Assembly (NCBI GenBank): GCA_044867645.1
Contig: JBIOVI010000041.1
Span: 1-64,000 of the forward strand
Source of the DNA: VRUE01 sp044867645
GTDB lineage: Bacteria > Actinomycetota > Thermoleophilia > Solirubrobacterales > 70-9
DNA: 64,000 bases
Direction: 5' to 3'
In this document: in pieces, positions 41,112 to 49,095 of the stretch
Position numbering within the stretch: the stretch's first letter is position 1
How the letters are laid out: every line of letters starts with the position of its first letter
Position numbers and translations under genes: made by a program
The notes under the pieces: model-generated
Database searches by the model: none
Seen by the model: the letters and a program-made list of their open reading frames with translations, nothing else
Told to the model about the DNA's origin: nothing

Positions 41112-41566
41112 GATGCGGCCTCAGCGACGTACTCGTCCTTGGCCGGACCACCGCGCCACGGGGTCGCGGGCGCCTCAACCTGCTCGCGGGTCTTGACGAG
41201 AGCGAGGGTGTAGGGGCTGCGGCCTGGGCCGTGTTCGGGGAAGTACGGGTGCTGGTCATCCACCTGGAAGAACTCCATCGCCTCGTGTTGCTCGACGAGC
41301 TGGATCTGCTCGAAAATCCAGCGCATCCACGATTCCTCGTCGTAGGCCGCTGGCAGCACGGGCATCAGGTGGACGCCTTCGGTCTGCTGGGTCGGATCAA
41401 GGGAGTTCGGCGAGGTAAAACGGATCACCAGCGTCAGCCCTTCGCAACCCTGACCCCTGTCGATCTCCTCCAAGGAGAACGACCAGCCGGGCTTGTAGCT
41501 GATCCGGGGAACGAGTTGGGCGAGGACGTCAGTGGCGCCGTCAGGGCCGACCTGTCGGTTCCTCAA
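41108..41566 (-). CDS. Hypothetical phage protein of the sugar cassette (152 aa)
   Basis: TTG start overlapping the previous stop (TTGA). Central strands (GLTLVIRFTSPNSLD) and a conserved-looking helix (WMRWIFEQIQLVEQHEAMEF) lead to FPEHGPGRSPY. This layout recurs in actinophage proteins of unknown function, an impression I cannot test. Confidence 0.6.
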   Translation of the reverse strand: MRNRQVGPDGATDVLAQLVPRISYKPGWSFSLEEIDRGQGCEGLTLVIRFTSPNSLDPTQQTEGVHLMPVLPAAYDEESWMRWIFEQIQLVEQHEAMEFFQVDDQHPYFPEHGPGRSPYTLALVKTREQVEAPATPWRGGPAKDEYVAEAAS

Positions 41567-41814
41567 TTCGTGCCCTTCCCTGGGTCACTCGGTGGCGGGC
41601 AGGGCGACCCGGCGCCGACGACCAAGAGGTCGGTGCCCTGGTCAACGACCAGGATCTCGTTGTCGGGGAAGCGGGGCTTCAATTGGTCCTTGAGGAAGGC
41701 GATGTGCTCTGGGGCCGCCCGACCATTGAGGCGAACGACGAGGTGGTCGCCCGGGTTCAGGTGCAATCGGCGCACGTCGATCTCTGGCCCACGGGCACGA
41801 CGGCCGAGCCTCAT
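41563..41814 (-). CDS. Small phage protein (83 aa)
   Basis: Compact alpha/beta domain (GDHLVVRLNGRAAPEHIAFL, NEILVVDQGTDLLVVG) with a Pro-rich tail. ATG overlaps the glycosyltransferase stop (ATGA). Unknown function. Confidence 0.55.
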   Translation of the reverse strand: MRLGRRARGPEIDVRRLHLNPGDHLVVRLNGRAAPEHIAFLKDQLKPRFPDNEILVVDQGTDLLVVGAGSPCPPPSDPGKGTN

Positions 41815-42710
41815 ATCGTCGCTCCAATCAACGGACGCATGGTCGTCGGATCGATGCCAAAGCTGCGAAGCACAGGTTCGTTCTCCTTCTTGATGGTTTC
41901 GGCGCACTCGGCGCAGACATCGATGTAGTCGGCGGTGAGCCCTTCCGGCGAGGGCTCCCATTTTGTCGGCAGGCTCTTGGTCGCCTTGGCGCCGCAGCGG
42001 GAGCAGTTGCCAAGCTCGACCTGCTCCTGGTCGCGGATTTCGTAGTAGGCGTACTGGTCGGCGCGACGGGCCTCGTGGCGAAGGTCGGAGCGATGAAAGA
42101 TCGCCAGATCGGTGCAGTCGAGCGCGGGTTCCAGGGTGCGCTTGTTCTGGCCCCACAGGCGTCGGCCATCCGGCGTCACATAGGTCCAGTGGTTTCCGAC
42201 AACACGAAGCCCCTTGATCGCGCGGAACAGGACCCGGATCGGGTAGCGACGCTTGCGCTGCCAGCGGAATCTGGGGGCGGGCCCAGTCTCCTTCTCGGCC
42301 GGCTCCTGAAACGTGACCATGCCTACATCGAGGTTGGTCCCCTTGAGGCGGGCGGTGAAATCCTCCGGGACATCGGTGATCGTCTCGTCGGCGTCCATGA
42401 CGAAGTACCAGTCCCCTTCGTCGGAGACTTGTTCGGCCAGCTCGAAGAGTGCTGAGCGCTTCTCGGTCTCATTGCCCTCCCAAACCTCGACGGGCTGGTG
42501 GATCGAGTAGGTGATGCCGGCTACCTCGCAGGCTGCCTGGATCGCCTGGACGTTGGAGGGATCAGAGGTGGGGGCACCGCCGGGGAAAAGGGCGTACGCG
42601 CCGTCGAGCGCGATCAAGTGCTCGACGCTCGCCTTCGGCAAGCTGGCGATCATCTCGGCGAGCCAGGCCGGATCCTCTTCGTACCAACTGAGGAGACCGA
42701 CGACACGCAT
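41811..42710 (-). CDS. GT2-type glycosyltransferase with C-terminal zinc knuckle (299 aa)
   Basis: Nucleotide-sugar glycosyltransferase: GT-A start VVGLLSWYEEDPAWLAEMIA, metal-binding DAD at 106-108 (YFVMDADET). Near the C-terminus CSRC and CAEC form a zinc knuckle not usual for GT2. Acceptor unknown: virion protein, host wall glycan or DNA are all possible. Confidence 0.8.
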   Translation of the reverse strand: MRVVGLLSWYEEDPAWLAEMIASLPKASVEHLIALDGAYALFPGGAPTSDPSNVQAIQAACEVAGITYSIHQPVEVWEGNETEKRSALFELAEQVSDEGDWYFVMDADETITDVPEDFTARLKGTNLDVGMVTFQEPAEKETGPAPRFRWQRKRRYPIRVLFRAIKGLRVVGNHWTYVTPDGRRLWGQNKRTLEPALDCTDLAIFHRSDLRHEARRADQYAYYEIRDQEQVELGNCSRCGAKATKSLPTKWEPSPEGLTADYIDVCAECAETIKKENEPVLRSFGIDPTTMRPLIGATI

Positions 42711-43196
42711 CTATTTGGCGCCCACAGTCCCTGGTCCAAGGGCGTAGGCGACGAAGTCTGCGGTGAGGTCGAAGTCTGCGGTGAGGTCGCCGATCGGGCG
42801 GGCGGGATTGCCGACGACGGTTACACCCGGTGGCACGTCCTTGGTGACGACCGCCCCTGCGCCGACCTGAGCGCCTGCCCCGACGACCTGGCGGGGTAAG
42901 ACCGTAGCGTTGATCCCGATGCGGGCGCCATCGCCGATCCAAGCCCCCCCGCCGATGACAGCACCAGTGGCGAGCTCCACGTTCTCCCCGACGATCACAT
43001 CGTGGCCCAGGTGGACGTGCTGGAGAAGCCAGCTTCCCGCACCGACCGTCGTGGCGCGGACGGTGCCGGCGTCGACCGAGCAAAAGGCCGAGATCGTCGC
43101 GCTGGGGTCGATCAGCGGCTCAACGCCGCCTACGAAGTCACGGGACTCAGGGGCGCCGCCTACGCGGGCGGAGTGGTGGATACCGGGCTCAGGCAT
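42711..43196 (-). CDS. Left-handed beta-helix (hexapeptide) acyltransferase (161 aa)
   Basis: Hexapeptide repeats (IDPSATISAFCSVDAG, VIVGENVELATGAVIGGGAW, IGDGARIGINATVL) and the conserved end VTKDVPPGVTVVGNPARPI of NeuD/WbpD-like sugar acetyltransferases, which acetylate amino sugars. AAAGGAC upstream of ATG. Directly followed by the glycosyltransferase. Confidence 0.85.
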   Translation of the reverse strand: MPEPGIHHSARVGGAPESRDFVGGVEPLIDPSATISAFCSVDAGTVRATTVGAGSWLLQHVHLGHDVIVGENVELATGAVIGGGAWIGDGARIGINATVLPRQVVGAGAQVGAGAVVTKDVPPGVTVVGNPARPIGDLTADFDLTADFVAYALGPGTVGAK

Positions 43197-43229
43197 ACGT
43201 TCGTCCTTTCCGAATTGCTCGGCGTTGGG

Positions 43230-43376
43230 TTAGGTCGATTCGCGATCTCGGCACGGAGCACAGAGAGGACCGGGGTTGCAGGTCCGTAGGAAGCAGCGGC
43301 AAGAGGGGCATCGGCGTTTTGCCTTGTAGGGACCGGGCTTGCGTTCCGTTGGTGGGCGGAGCTGGATGACGGACAC
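43230..43376 (-). CDS. Small four-Cys zinc-finger protein (48 aa)
   Basis: CPSCRC...C and C-x2-C near the end (RRCPSCRCFLRTC, CAPCRD) make a zinc knuckle in a basic protein. GTG start lies 3 bp after the previous stop. Confidence 0.55.
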   Translation of the reverse strand: MSVIQLRPPTERKPGPYKAKRRCPSCRCFLRTCNPGPLCAPCRDREST

Positions 43377-43379
43377 GGC

Positions 43380-43460
43380 TCAGTAGGAAGCTGCGATCTG
43401 GCTCGGCGTTGTGATCAGCGCTGAGCCGTCTTTGAGCTTGCGGGCTTCGTAGTAGTTCAT
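43380..43460 (-). CDS. Tiny phage ORF (26 aa)
   Basis: Strong AAAGGAGC before ATG; peptide NYYEARKLKDGSALITTPSQ. It follows the tRNA-like gene. Unknown function, perhaps a leader peptide. Confidence 0.45.
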   Translation of the reverse strand: MNYYEARKLKDGSALITTPSQIAASY

Positions 43461-43495
43461 GGCCCGCTCCTTTCCTTCGAAGATCCTGGGACAGC

Positions 43496-43589
43496 GCCCG
43501 CGAGCGGGGATCGAACCCGCGCCCTCCGGTATTTGGTCGGCGGCGTGAAAGCCGCAGCACCGGCGCTCTACCCGCTGAGCTACCGCGGG
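43496..43589 (-). tRNA. tRNA-like gene with enlarged anticodon arm (anticodon unassigned)
   Basis: Acceptor CCCGCGG/TCGCGGG, D-arm GCTC/GAGC, 5-nt variable loop and T-arm GCGGG-TTCGATC-CCCGC are all canonical. Between them the usual 17-nt anticodon arm is 38 nt: outer stem CCGGT/ACCGG encloses a second perfect stem GCGGC-TTTCAC-GCCGC. TTC (Glu) would be the nearest anticodon, but the inner loop has 6 nt. May be a decayed or insertion-bearing tRNA. Confidence 0.6.
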
Positions 43590-43607
43590 ACTGGCTGCCC
43601 CAAGTTG

Positions 43608-43862
43608 TTAGCGGCGACGTTGCCGGCGGCGCCTTAGCTCGCGATCTCCGAGCCTTGCGCGTTGGGCGGCTTCTTCGCCGACGCGGATGAGGGGGTCGCC
43701 CTTGGCGATGTCAACCGCAGCGGCCACCTCGTCTGCGGTAAGAGTCCGCTCGGCCTTGGCCATCGCGGCGTCCAGTAGGTCCTTGGCGAACATCTCGCCG
43801 ATGTCGCCCTCTCCAAACACGTCAGTGCCGAGGTCATAGACCTGGCCGGTCTCTGCGTTCAT
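43608..43862 (-). CDS. Small phage protein (84 aa)
   Basis: AAAGGAGC before ATG. Acidic helical body (FAKDLLDAAMAKAERTLTAD) and a very basic C-terminus (RRRRQRRR). No family recognised. Confidence 0.6.
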   Translation of the reverse strand: MNAETGQVYDLGTDVFGEGDIGEMFAKDLLDAAMAKAERTLTADEVAAAVDIAKGDPLIRVGEEAAQRARLGDRELRRRRQRRR

Positions 43863-43916
43863 CGGTGCTCCTTTGCATCGGGCCGGAGTGCGCGGTGCGC
43901 CTCTACGGTCCGTGGA

Positions 43917-43989
43917 AGCCCGCTCTCCGGATCGAACGGAGGGCCTGCCGATTACAAGACGGCTGCTCTGCCATCTGAGCTAAGCGGGC
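43917..43989 (-). tRNA. tRNA-Thr (anticodon TGT)
   Basis: Acceptor GCCCGCT/AGCGGGC, D-arm GCTC/GAGC, anticodon loop CTTGTAA giving TGT, T-arm CTCCG-TTCGATC-CGGAG. One T-T mismatch at the base of the anticodon loop. Reads ACA, a rare codon in GC-rich hosts; likely phage-encoded. Confidence 0.9.
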
Positions 43990-44113
43990 GGGTACTTCAA
44001 GAGGCCACCGGCCTTTCCCGCCCCTGTCTCATTCGGCAACTAGGTAGCCGCAACGGCCCCGTCCTCTGGCTTTCCCAGGCCAGTGTTCGTTCGGACACCT
44101 TAAGGAGGTTCAG

Positions 44114-44188
44114 GTGAGCCGAGCTGCTCCGCTGTTCACCGCAAGAGAAGCTCTTTTCGTCAGGGCACAGACGGTGTCTTTGCCCTAG
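44114..44188 (+). CDS. Very short ORF behind a strong SD (24 aa)
   Basis: TAAGGAGG lies five bases before GTG, but only 24 codons follow. It is the only coding hint in the 264-bp gap between tRNA-Thr and the gene at 44254. Confidence 0.2.
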   Translation: MSRAAPLFTAREALFVRAQTVSLP

Positions 44189-44253
44189 TGCTAGTCGGAG
44201 GCCCGGCCGTTGTGCGGTCGGCGGTGCTTAGTCCGACGAGAGCTAGGCGCATT

Positions 44254-44928
44254 CTAGACAGCGGTGTCGGCGGAAGCAAGCTCGGCCCGTCGCCGTGCCC
44301 TCTCAAGGGCTGCCTGTGCCTGCGTGCCGGCCTTTCCCTTGCGCCGCTGATCCGCGAGCCTTTTAGCCGCCTTCGCGATCTCCGCCTCATCGACACTGAC
44401 GGCGTGCTCGATCTCCTTGGCCTTTTCCGCGTCTTCGCGTTCGCTGCGATTCGGGGCTATGACGATCGCCTCAGGCTCGGTCTCCGCCTTCTCTTGGTGG
44501 CCAAAGATCGGGTGGGGTCCAGCCGGGATCTTGGCCTTGATCCCCGTGTGCCGTTTCGGGTCGGGGTCCTCGTAGAGAGCGACGGTGGCCTCCCAACCGC
44601 GTTCAAGGATGGACACCGCCAGGACCTTGATGCAGGGATCCTCTGCCTGCGGGCGTCTCGTTGATTGCTTGCGCCGCTTTGGTCTGTAGCCCTCCGGCTT
44701 GGAGCCATAGCGGCGCTCGTGCATCAGGGCCAGAACTGCGGCACAGGTCTCGGGGTGCTCATAGCGGTGACGCTTGTCTTTGTCTTCTGCCTCGCGGGCG
44801 TCCTCGAGGCTCTGCATCCGGTAGACGCGACCTTTCTGAGGTTCTGCGGCTCCGGTGGGCCAGCGGATGGTCGTCGACCCGGGGGCTGCCTCATGGATCG
44901 CGGCTCGTGTCTCCTTGTCGAACCTCAT
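44254..44928 (-). CDS. Hypothetical highly charged phage protein (224 aa)
   Basis: Basic and charged throughout with a helical C-terminal half; no known domain. Central segment CIKVLAVSILERGWEATVAL looks like a folded core. ATG overlaps the stop of the zinc-finger gene upstream (ATGA). Transcribed away from the attachment site. Confidence 0.6.
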   Translation of the reverse strand: MRFDKETRAAIHEAAPGSTTIRWPTGAAEPQKGRVYRMQSLEDAREAEDKDKRHRYEHPETCAAVLALMHERRYGSKPEGYRPKRRKQSTRRPQAEDPCIKVLAVSILERGWEATVALYEDPDPKRHTGIKAKIPAGPHPIFGHQEKAETEPEAIVIAPNRSEREDAEKAKEIEHAVSVDEAEIAKAAKRLADQRRKGKAGTQAQAALERARRRAELASADTAV

Positions 44929-45101
44929 GCGGCCATGAACTCCTTCGAGAGGGGCCGGCGCTGTCTAACGCGGCAGGCGGGACACCGGCAACAGTTGGCG
45001 TAGCCGTGGCATACGGGAGGCTTGGGCGGCGTGTTGCCCTTGGCCTCCATCATTGCTTCGAGGGCGAGGACGCGATCGGGGACGCCGCTCGCAGGCTTCA
45101 A
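44925..45101 (-). CDS. Small Cys-cluster zinc-finger protein (58 aa)
   Basis: CHGYANCCRCPACR gives a dense Cys/His zinc knuckle. The TTG start at 45101 overlaps the previous TGA (TTGA); an internal ATG at 45053 is an alternative. Confidence 0.5.
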   Translation of the reverse strand: MKPASGVPDRVLALEAMMEAKGNTPPKPPVCHGYANCCRCPACRVRQRRPLSKEFMAA

Positions 45102-45205
45102 AGCTCCGCCTCCCCCGCATTTGCCTCGGCGAGATTGCTACGGGTTGCCCTCGCTGCTACCAGCCGACCCGCTACGGAATTGCTACGGGTCATGCGCCGA
45201 GCCAT
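45098..45205 (-). CDS. Tiny phage ORF (35 aa)
   Basis: Basic N-terminus; contains the element TRSN twice because a 12-bp direct repeat lies in its coding sequence. Coupled to the zinc-finger gene by a TTGA overlap. First gene inside the right end of the prophage. Confidence 0.4.
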   Translation of the reverse strand: MARRMTRSNSVAGRLVAARATRSNLAEANAGEAEL

Positions 45206-45279
45206 TCCCGTTTGGGCGTGAAGCTCAGATCAGCGCAGGCACGGAGAAAAGGCGCTAAACCGCGCGCAGGGCGCGCCGT

Positions 45280-45299
45280 GTCGCGATTTGTCGCGATTT
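45280..45299. repeat. Tandem 10-bp repeat beside tRNA-Pro
   Basis: Two exact copies of GTCGCGATTT, 20 bp from the 3' end of tRNA-Pro. Could be integrase or excisionase arm sites. Confidence 0.6.
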
Positions 45300-45318
45300 G
45301 ACGGAGATGCTTGCTGTA

Positions 45319-45392
45319 TCGGGGCGCCCGGATTCGAACCGGGGACCTCGGCCACCCAAAGGCCGCGCGCTACCAGGCTGCGCCACGCCCCG
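45319..45392 (-). tRNA. tRNA-Pro (anticodon TGG), probable prophage attachment site
   Basis: Acceptor CGGGGCG/CGCCCCG, anticodon stem CGGCC/GGCCG with loop TTTGGGT giving TGG, T-arm CCCGG-TTCGAAT-CCGGG. Intact. Its 3' end faces the prophage and chromosomal genes begin on its 5' side, the normal geometry for a phage integrated in a tRNA 3' end (inference). Confidence 0.93.
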
Positions 45393-45461
45393 CTGCGACG
45401 ATCTTAGAGGCAGCCGGGCGTCCCGACGCGAGTGGGGTGGCAACCGTTAGGTTCCGACCCG

Positions 45462-46751
45462 ATGGCCGACGTTCGTCCGATCTTCGCGACCCACTACGAC
45501 CTCGACCTGGTGGGATCGCTCGACAAGGTCGCGGCTCCCCCGTATGACGTGATCGACTCGGCGCAGCGGACCGAGCTGCTGGAGCGCTCCCCCTATAACG
45601 CGGTCGCGATCGACCTGCCGAAACCGTATGGCGAGACCGGGCCGCAGCAGACCGATGACGATCCCTACGAGCGCGCGGCCCGCATGATGGCCGAGTGGCG
45701 AGAGGCGGGGGCTCTTGTCGCCGACGCCGAGCCTGCGATCTGGGCGATGACCCAGGACTACACCGGCCCCGACGGCACCCCCCGTACCCGCCATGGCATC
45801 CTCGCCCGCGTCCGGGTCGAGGACTTCGAGGCGGGCCAGGTCCTTCCTCATGAGCGCACCCTGCCGGGCCCGAAGAAGGACCGGCTCGACCTAACCCACG
45901 CCACTCGTCACAACCTCTCGGCGATCTTCTCGCTTAGCACGAAGGACCCGTGGCCGCTGGTTGCGCCCGCGATCGAGGGACAAGATCCTTGGGGCGAAGC
46001 GACCGACGAAGGCGGCACCGTGACCCGGGTCTGGCGGGTCGGCGACCCAGCGATTCACGCTGAGGTCAGCGACCTGCTCGGCGACGCCCAGCTGCTGATC
46101 GCCGACGGGCACCACCGCTACGAGACCGCGATCGCCTACCGCGACGAGGTCGGCGGCGAGGGCGACCACGCCTACACCCTGATGGCGCTGACCGGCCTCG
46201 ACGATCCCGGCCTCACCGTCTTCCCCACTCACCGCCTACTCTCCGGCTTCGCTGGAGAGGATGAGCGTCAGCGCCGGCTCGGCGAGGGCCTGCGCGAGCT
46301 GTTCGAGGCGACCGAGGTTCCGCTCGAGCAGCTCGATCCGCTCGGCGAGGAGGGAGTCGGCGTTTTCGGCCTCTACGACTCCTTCCATCGGCGCGGCTTC
46401 CGCCTGCGCCTCAAGGACGCCGCGATCGCCGCGCTGGACGAGCAGCTCGCCGGCAAGCCCGAGGCCTACCGTCGCCTCGACGCGGCGATCCTCGAGACGC
46501 TCGTCCTCAAGGGCATCGCCGGGCTGAGCGAAGACGACATCCTCGCCAAGCGCGGCCTCGGCTACTCGAAGAGCGTCGGGGATTCTCTGGCTCTGCTCGA
46601 AGACGGCACCTACGACGTCGCCTTCATCCTCCGCCCAATCCCGGTCGACCAGGTCCGCGCGATCTGCGAGAGCGACGAGAACATGCCGCCGAAGTCGACC
46701 TACTTCTTCCCCAAGGTCTTGACCGGGCTGGTCTTCAACCCCGTCGTCTGA
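45462..46751 (+). CDS. DUF1015 family protein (SerK-like, 429 aa)
   Basis: Matches DUF1015: N-terminal RPIFATHYDLDLVGSLDKVA-APPYDVI, QVLPHERTLPGPKKDRLDLT, and the signature LIADGHHRYETAIAYRDE with YFFPKVLTGLVF at the end. A characterised archaeal member is a free L-serine kinase; substrate here is not provable. First chromosomal gene after the tRNA. Confidence 0.85.
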   Translation: MADVRPIFATHYDLDLVGSLDKVAAPPYDVIDSAQRTELLERSPYNAVAIDLPKPYGETGPQQTDDDPYERAARMMAEWREAGALVADAEPAIWAMTQDYTGPDGTPRTRHGILARVRVEDFEAGQVLPHERTLPGPKKDRLDLTHATRHNLSAIFSLSTKDPWPLVAPAIEGQDPWGEATDEGGTVTRVWRVGDPAIHAEVSDLLGDAQLLIADGHHRYETAIAYRDEVGGEGDHAYTLMALTGLDDPGLTVFPTHRLLSGFAGEDERQRRLGEGLRELFEATEVPLEQLDPLGEEGVGVFGLYDSFHRRGFRLRLKDAAIAALDEQLAGKPEAYRRLDAAILETLVLKGIAGLSEDDILAKRGLGYSKSVGDSLALLEDGTYDVAFILRPIPVDQVRAICESDENMPPKSTYFFPKVLTGLVFNPVV

Positions 46752-46776
46752 GGGCGGCGCGGCGTAGGATCACGCC

Positions 46777-47343
46777 GTGGTCAAGATCTACACCAAGAAG
46801 GGCGACGACGGCACCACCTCGCTCTGGTACGGCGGCCGCGTGCCCAAGCACCACGGCCGCACCGAGGCCTACGGCTCGCTCGACGAAGCCTGCTCCCAGC
46901 TCGGCGTCGCCCGCGCGCTCTGCGGACCCGACCAAGCCGAGCTGGCCGCCGACATCCTCCGCCTCCAGGACGACATCTTCGTCGCCGGTGCCGAGCTGGC
47001 GACCGCGCCGGAGGCCGCGGAGCGGCTCGAGGACGGCATCAGCCGCACCACCGAGGAGATGGTCGCGGGGCTCGAGGAGCGGATCGACCGCTACATGAGC
47101 GAGGTCGAGCTGCCGCCGCAGTTCGTTATCCCGGGCGGCAACCAGCTCTCCGCCCAGCTCGATGTCGCCCGCACGACGATCCGTCGCGCCGAGCGCCGGA
47201 TCAGCGAGCTGAACGAGGCAGGCGAGCTGGCGAGCGAGACGGTCATCCACTTCGTCAACCGCGCCTCCGACTACGCCTACGCGCTGGCCCGCTTCGCCGA
47301 CGTCGCCGAACCGGCCCTGTTCGAGGGCCGGCGCAAGGCGTAG
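46777..47343 (+). CDS. Cob(I)yrinic acid a,c-diamide adenosyltransferase, PduO type (188 aa)
   Basis: Transfers adenosyl from ATP to cob(I)alamin to make coenzyme B12. Seen: YTKKGDDGTTSLWYGGRVPK (ATP-binding N-terminus), GRTEAYGSLDEACSQLG, and the end motif RAERRISEL...NRASDYAYALAR. GTG start. Trimeric cytosolic enzyme; length normal. Confidence 0.92.
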   Translation: MVKIYTKKGDDGTTSLWYGGRVPKHHGRTEAYGSLDEACSQLGVARALCGPDQAELAADILRLQDDIFVAGAELATAPEAAERLEDGISRTTEEMVAGLEERIDRYMSEVELPPQFVIPGGNQLSAQLDVARTTIRRAERRISELNEAGELASETVIHFVNRASDYAYALARFADVAEPALFEGRRKA

Positions 47344-47348
47344 ACGAC

Positions 47349-47750
47349 GTGCGAGTAGTCGCCCGCCGCCGCGAGGGTTACGTCCATGACGTCGAGATCG
47401 AAGGCGGCACGCACCGGTTGGTGGTGGACGAGCCGGTGGTCGCCGGCGGTGCGGACGCTGGGCCCTCCCCCACCCGTCTGGTCGCGGCGGCCCTCGCGAG
47501 CTGCATCGCGATCACGATCGAGATGTACTCGAAGCGCAAGGGCTGGGAGCTAGGGATGGTCGAGGTCGAGGTGGACGTCGAGTACGCGGACTTCACGCCG
47601 AGCTCCTTCGCGGCCACGATCGGGCTGCCGGATGGGCTGAGCGCCGCACAGCGGCAGCGACTGCTGGCGATCGCGCGCAAATGCCCGGTTCACAGGGTGC
47701 TGGCTGGGGAAACGCGGGTCTCTGTCTCCGAGCGTTTGGAGACCGCCTAG
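47349..47750 (+). CDS. OsmC family protein (133 aa)
   Basis: Peroxide-reducing thiol enzyme family. Both catalytic Cys are present: SCIAITIEMYSKRKGW (C52) and CPVHRVL (about C117). GPSPTRLVAAALASC is the usual family lead-in. GTG start 5 bp after the adenosyltransferase; abuts the SDR gene. Confidence 0.9.
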   Translation: MRVVARRREGYVHDVEIEGGTHRLVVDEPVVAGGADAGPSPTRLVAAALASCIAITIEMYSKRKGWELGMVEVEVDVEYADFTPSSFAATIGLPDGLSAAQRQRLLAIARKCPVHRVLAGETRVSVSERLETA

Positions 47751-48563
47751 ATGGACCTTGGGCTCAAAGGGCGCTCCTGCGCGATCACCGGCGCCAGCCG
47801 CGGGATCGGCCGGGAGACGGCACGACTGCTCTGCGCCGAGGGGGCGAACGTGCTGCTGGTGGCGCGCAACGAGGCGCGCCTGACGGCGGCACGCGAAGAA
47901 ATGGCTGCGACGGGAAGCGAGGCTGGCGGGCGGGCGGAGTCCCTGGTTCTCGACGTCACCGCCGAGGACGCCGGAGAGCAGATGCTCACCGCGGCAGAGG
48001 AGCGCTTCGGCAGCCTCGACGTCCTCGTCAACAATGCCGGCGCCGCACAGTGGCGCGACCTCGACGACGTCCCTGACGAGGATTGGCGCGCTCAGTACGA
48101 GCTCAACGTGATGGCACCGCTGCGGGCGATGCGCTCCGCTATCCCGGCGATGGCGGAGCGCGGCTGGGGTCGGGTAGTCAACGTCTGCTCGACCGCCGGC
48201 AAGCGGCCCTCCGCGGCGATGCCCGAGTACTCGGTGGCGAAGGCGGCGGAGCTCTCGCTCTCCCGTCTCTTTGCCGACCGCTACGCGAAAAGCGGTGTCC
48301 TGGTCAACGCGATCTGCCCCGGGCCGGTCGAGGCCGAGCTTTGGATGGAGCCCGGCGGCCTGCTCGACCGGTCGCAGGAGATGTCAGGCGCGGCAAGCCG
48401 CGAGGAGGCTCTCGCCGTCGCTGGCGCGAAGCGGCCGATCGGTCGCCTCGCCTCGCCCGACGAGATCGCCGCCGCGATCGTCTTCCTCTGCTCCGCGCGG
48501 GCCTCTTACGTCAGCGGCGCCGCCTGGTCGGTCGATGGGGGCACCGTCCAGGTGATCATCTGA
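47751..48563 (+). CDS. Short-chain dehydrogenase/reductase (270 aa)
   Basis: Classical SDR: cofactor loop TGASRGIG (14-21), NNAG, catalytic Ser and YxxxK (PEYSVAKAA). NAD(P)(H)-dependent oxidoreductase, probably tetrameric. C-terminal VSGAAWSVDGG is typical of FabG-like enzymes. Starts right at the OsmC stop, so it shares its transcript. Substrate unknown. Confidence 0.92.
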   Translation: MDLGLKGRSCAITGASRGIGRETARLLCAEGANVLLVARNEARLTAAREEMAATGSEAGGRAESLVLDVTAEDAGEQMLTAAEERFGSLDVLVNNAGAAQWRDLDDVPDEDWRAQYELNVMAPLRAMRSAIPAMAERGWGRVVNVCSTAGKRPSAAMPEYSVAKAAELSLSRLFADRYAKSGVLVNAICPGPVEAELWMEPGGLLDRSQEMSGAASREEALAVAGAKRPIGRLASPDEIAAAIVFLCSARASYVSGAAWSVDGGTVQVII

Positions 48564-48591
48564 GGCGGCGCAAACCGGCGCCTCGGTCGAG

Positions 48592-49095
48592 ATGAGATCT
48601 CAAGTTGATGCCGCGGTCCTGCTCCCCCTCTACGGCTGGCCCGACGAGCCCGGGCTGATCTTCACCGAGCGGCGAGCCGACCTGCGCCGCCACGCCGGCG
48701 AGATCTCGTTTCCAGGTGGGCGCCGGGACGAAAGCGACGCCGACCTCGCCGCCACCGCGCTGCGCGAGGCCGAGGAGGAGATCGGCCTCGACCCGGCCGT
48801 GGTCGAGATCGGAGAGGAGCTGCCGGCGACCGGGACCTTCGTCACCGGCTACCGCATCCACCCCTTCGTCGGACGCATCCCCCATCCCGGCGGCCTCGAC
48901 CTGCAGCCCAACCCCGCCGAGGTGGAGACCGTCCTCACCTTCTCGCTCGACCTACTGGGCGAGGGCTACGAGGTCCGTCGCCTGGTCCGTCGCGGCATCC
49001 CCATCCACACCCCGACCTACGAGGTCGAAGGGCACCTGATCTGGGGAGCGACCGCGCGGATCCTCGGCGACCTGCTCGAGCGGCTCGAGCGCTAG
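48592..49095 (+). CDS. Nudix hydrolase, CoA pyrophosphatase type (167 aa)
   Basis: Nudix box GGRRDESDADLAATALREAE-EEIGL with the CoAse signature just before it (LIFTERRADLRRHAGEISFP). Hydrolyses CoA or related dinucleotides to 4'-phosphopantetheine and 3',5'-ADP. Its 3' end overlaps the convergent peroxiredoxin by 4 bp. Confidence 0.9.
   Translation: MRSQVDAAVLLPLYGWPDEPGLIFTERRADLRRHAGEISFPGGRRDESDADLAATALREAEEEIGLDPAVVEIGEELPATGTFVTGYRIHPFVGRIPHPGGLDLQPNPAEVETVLTFSLDLLGEGYEVRRLVRRGIPIHTPTYEVEGHLIWGATARILGDLLERLER

Noticed and set aside
42562..43083. 173-aa minus-strand open frame
   Set aside because: Overlaps the acyltransferase and glycosyltransferase in another frame; Arg/Gly-rich shadow sequence.
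45134..45190. Two 12-bp direct repeats ATTGCTACGGGT as attachment sites
   Set aside because: They lie within a small reading frame and encode a repeated TRSN; no matching core in the tRNA. Kept only as a feature of that ORF.
1..45318. Integrase, excisionase and replication genes
   Set aside because: Searched for tyrosine/serine recombinase motifs and helicase/primase motifs on both strands; none seen. They probably lie left of the window.
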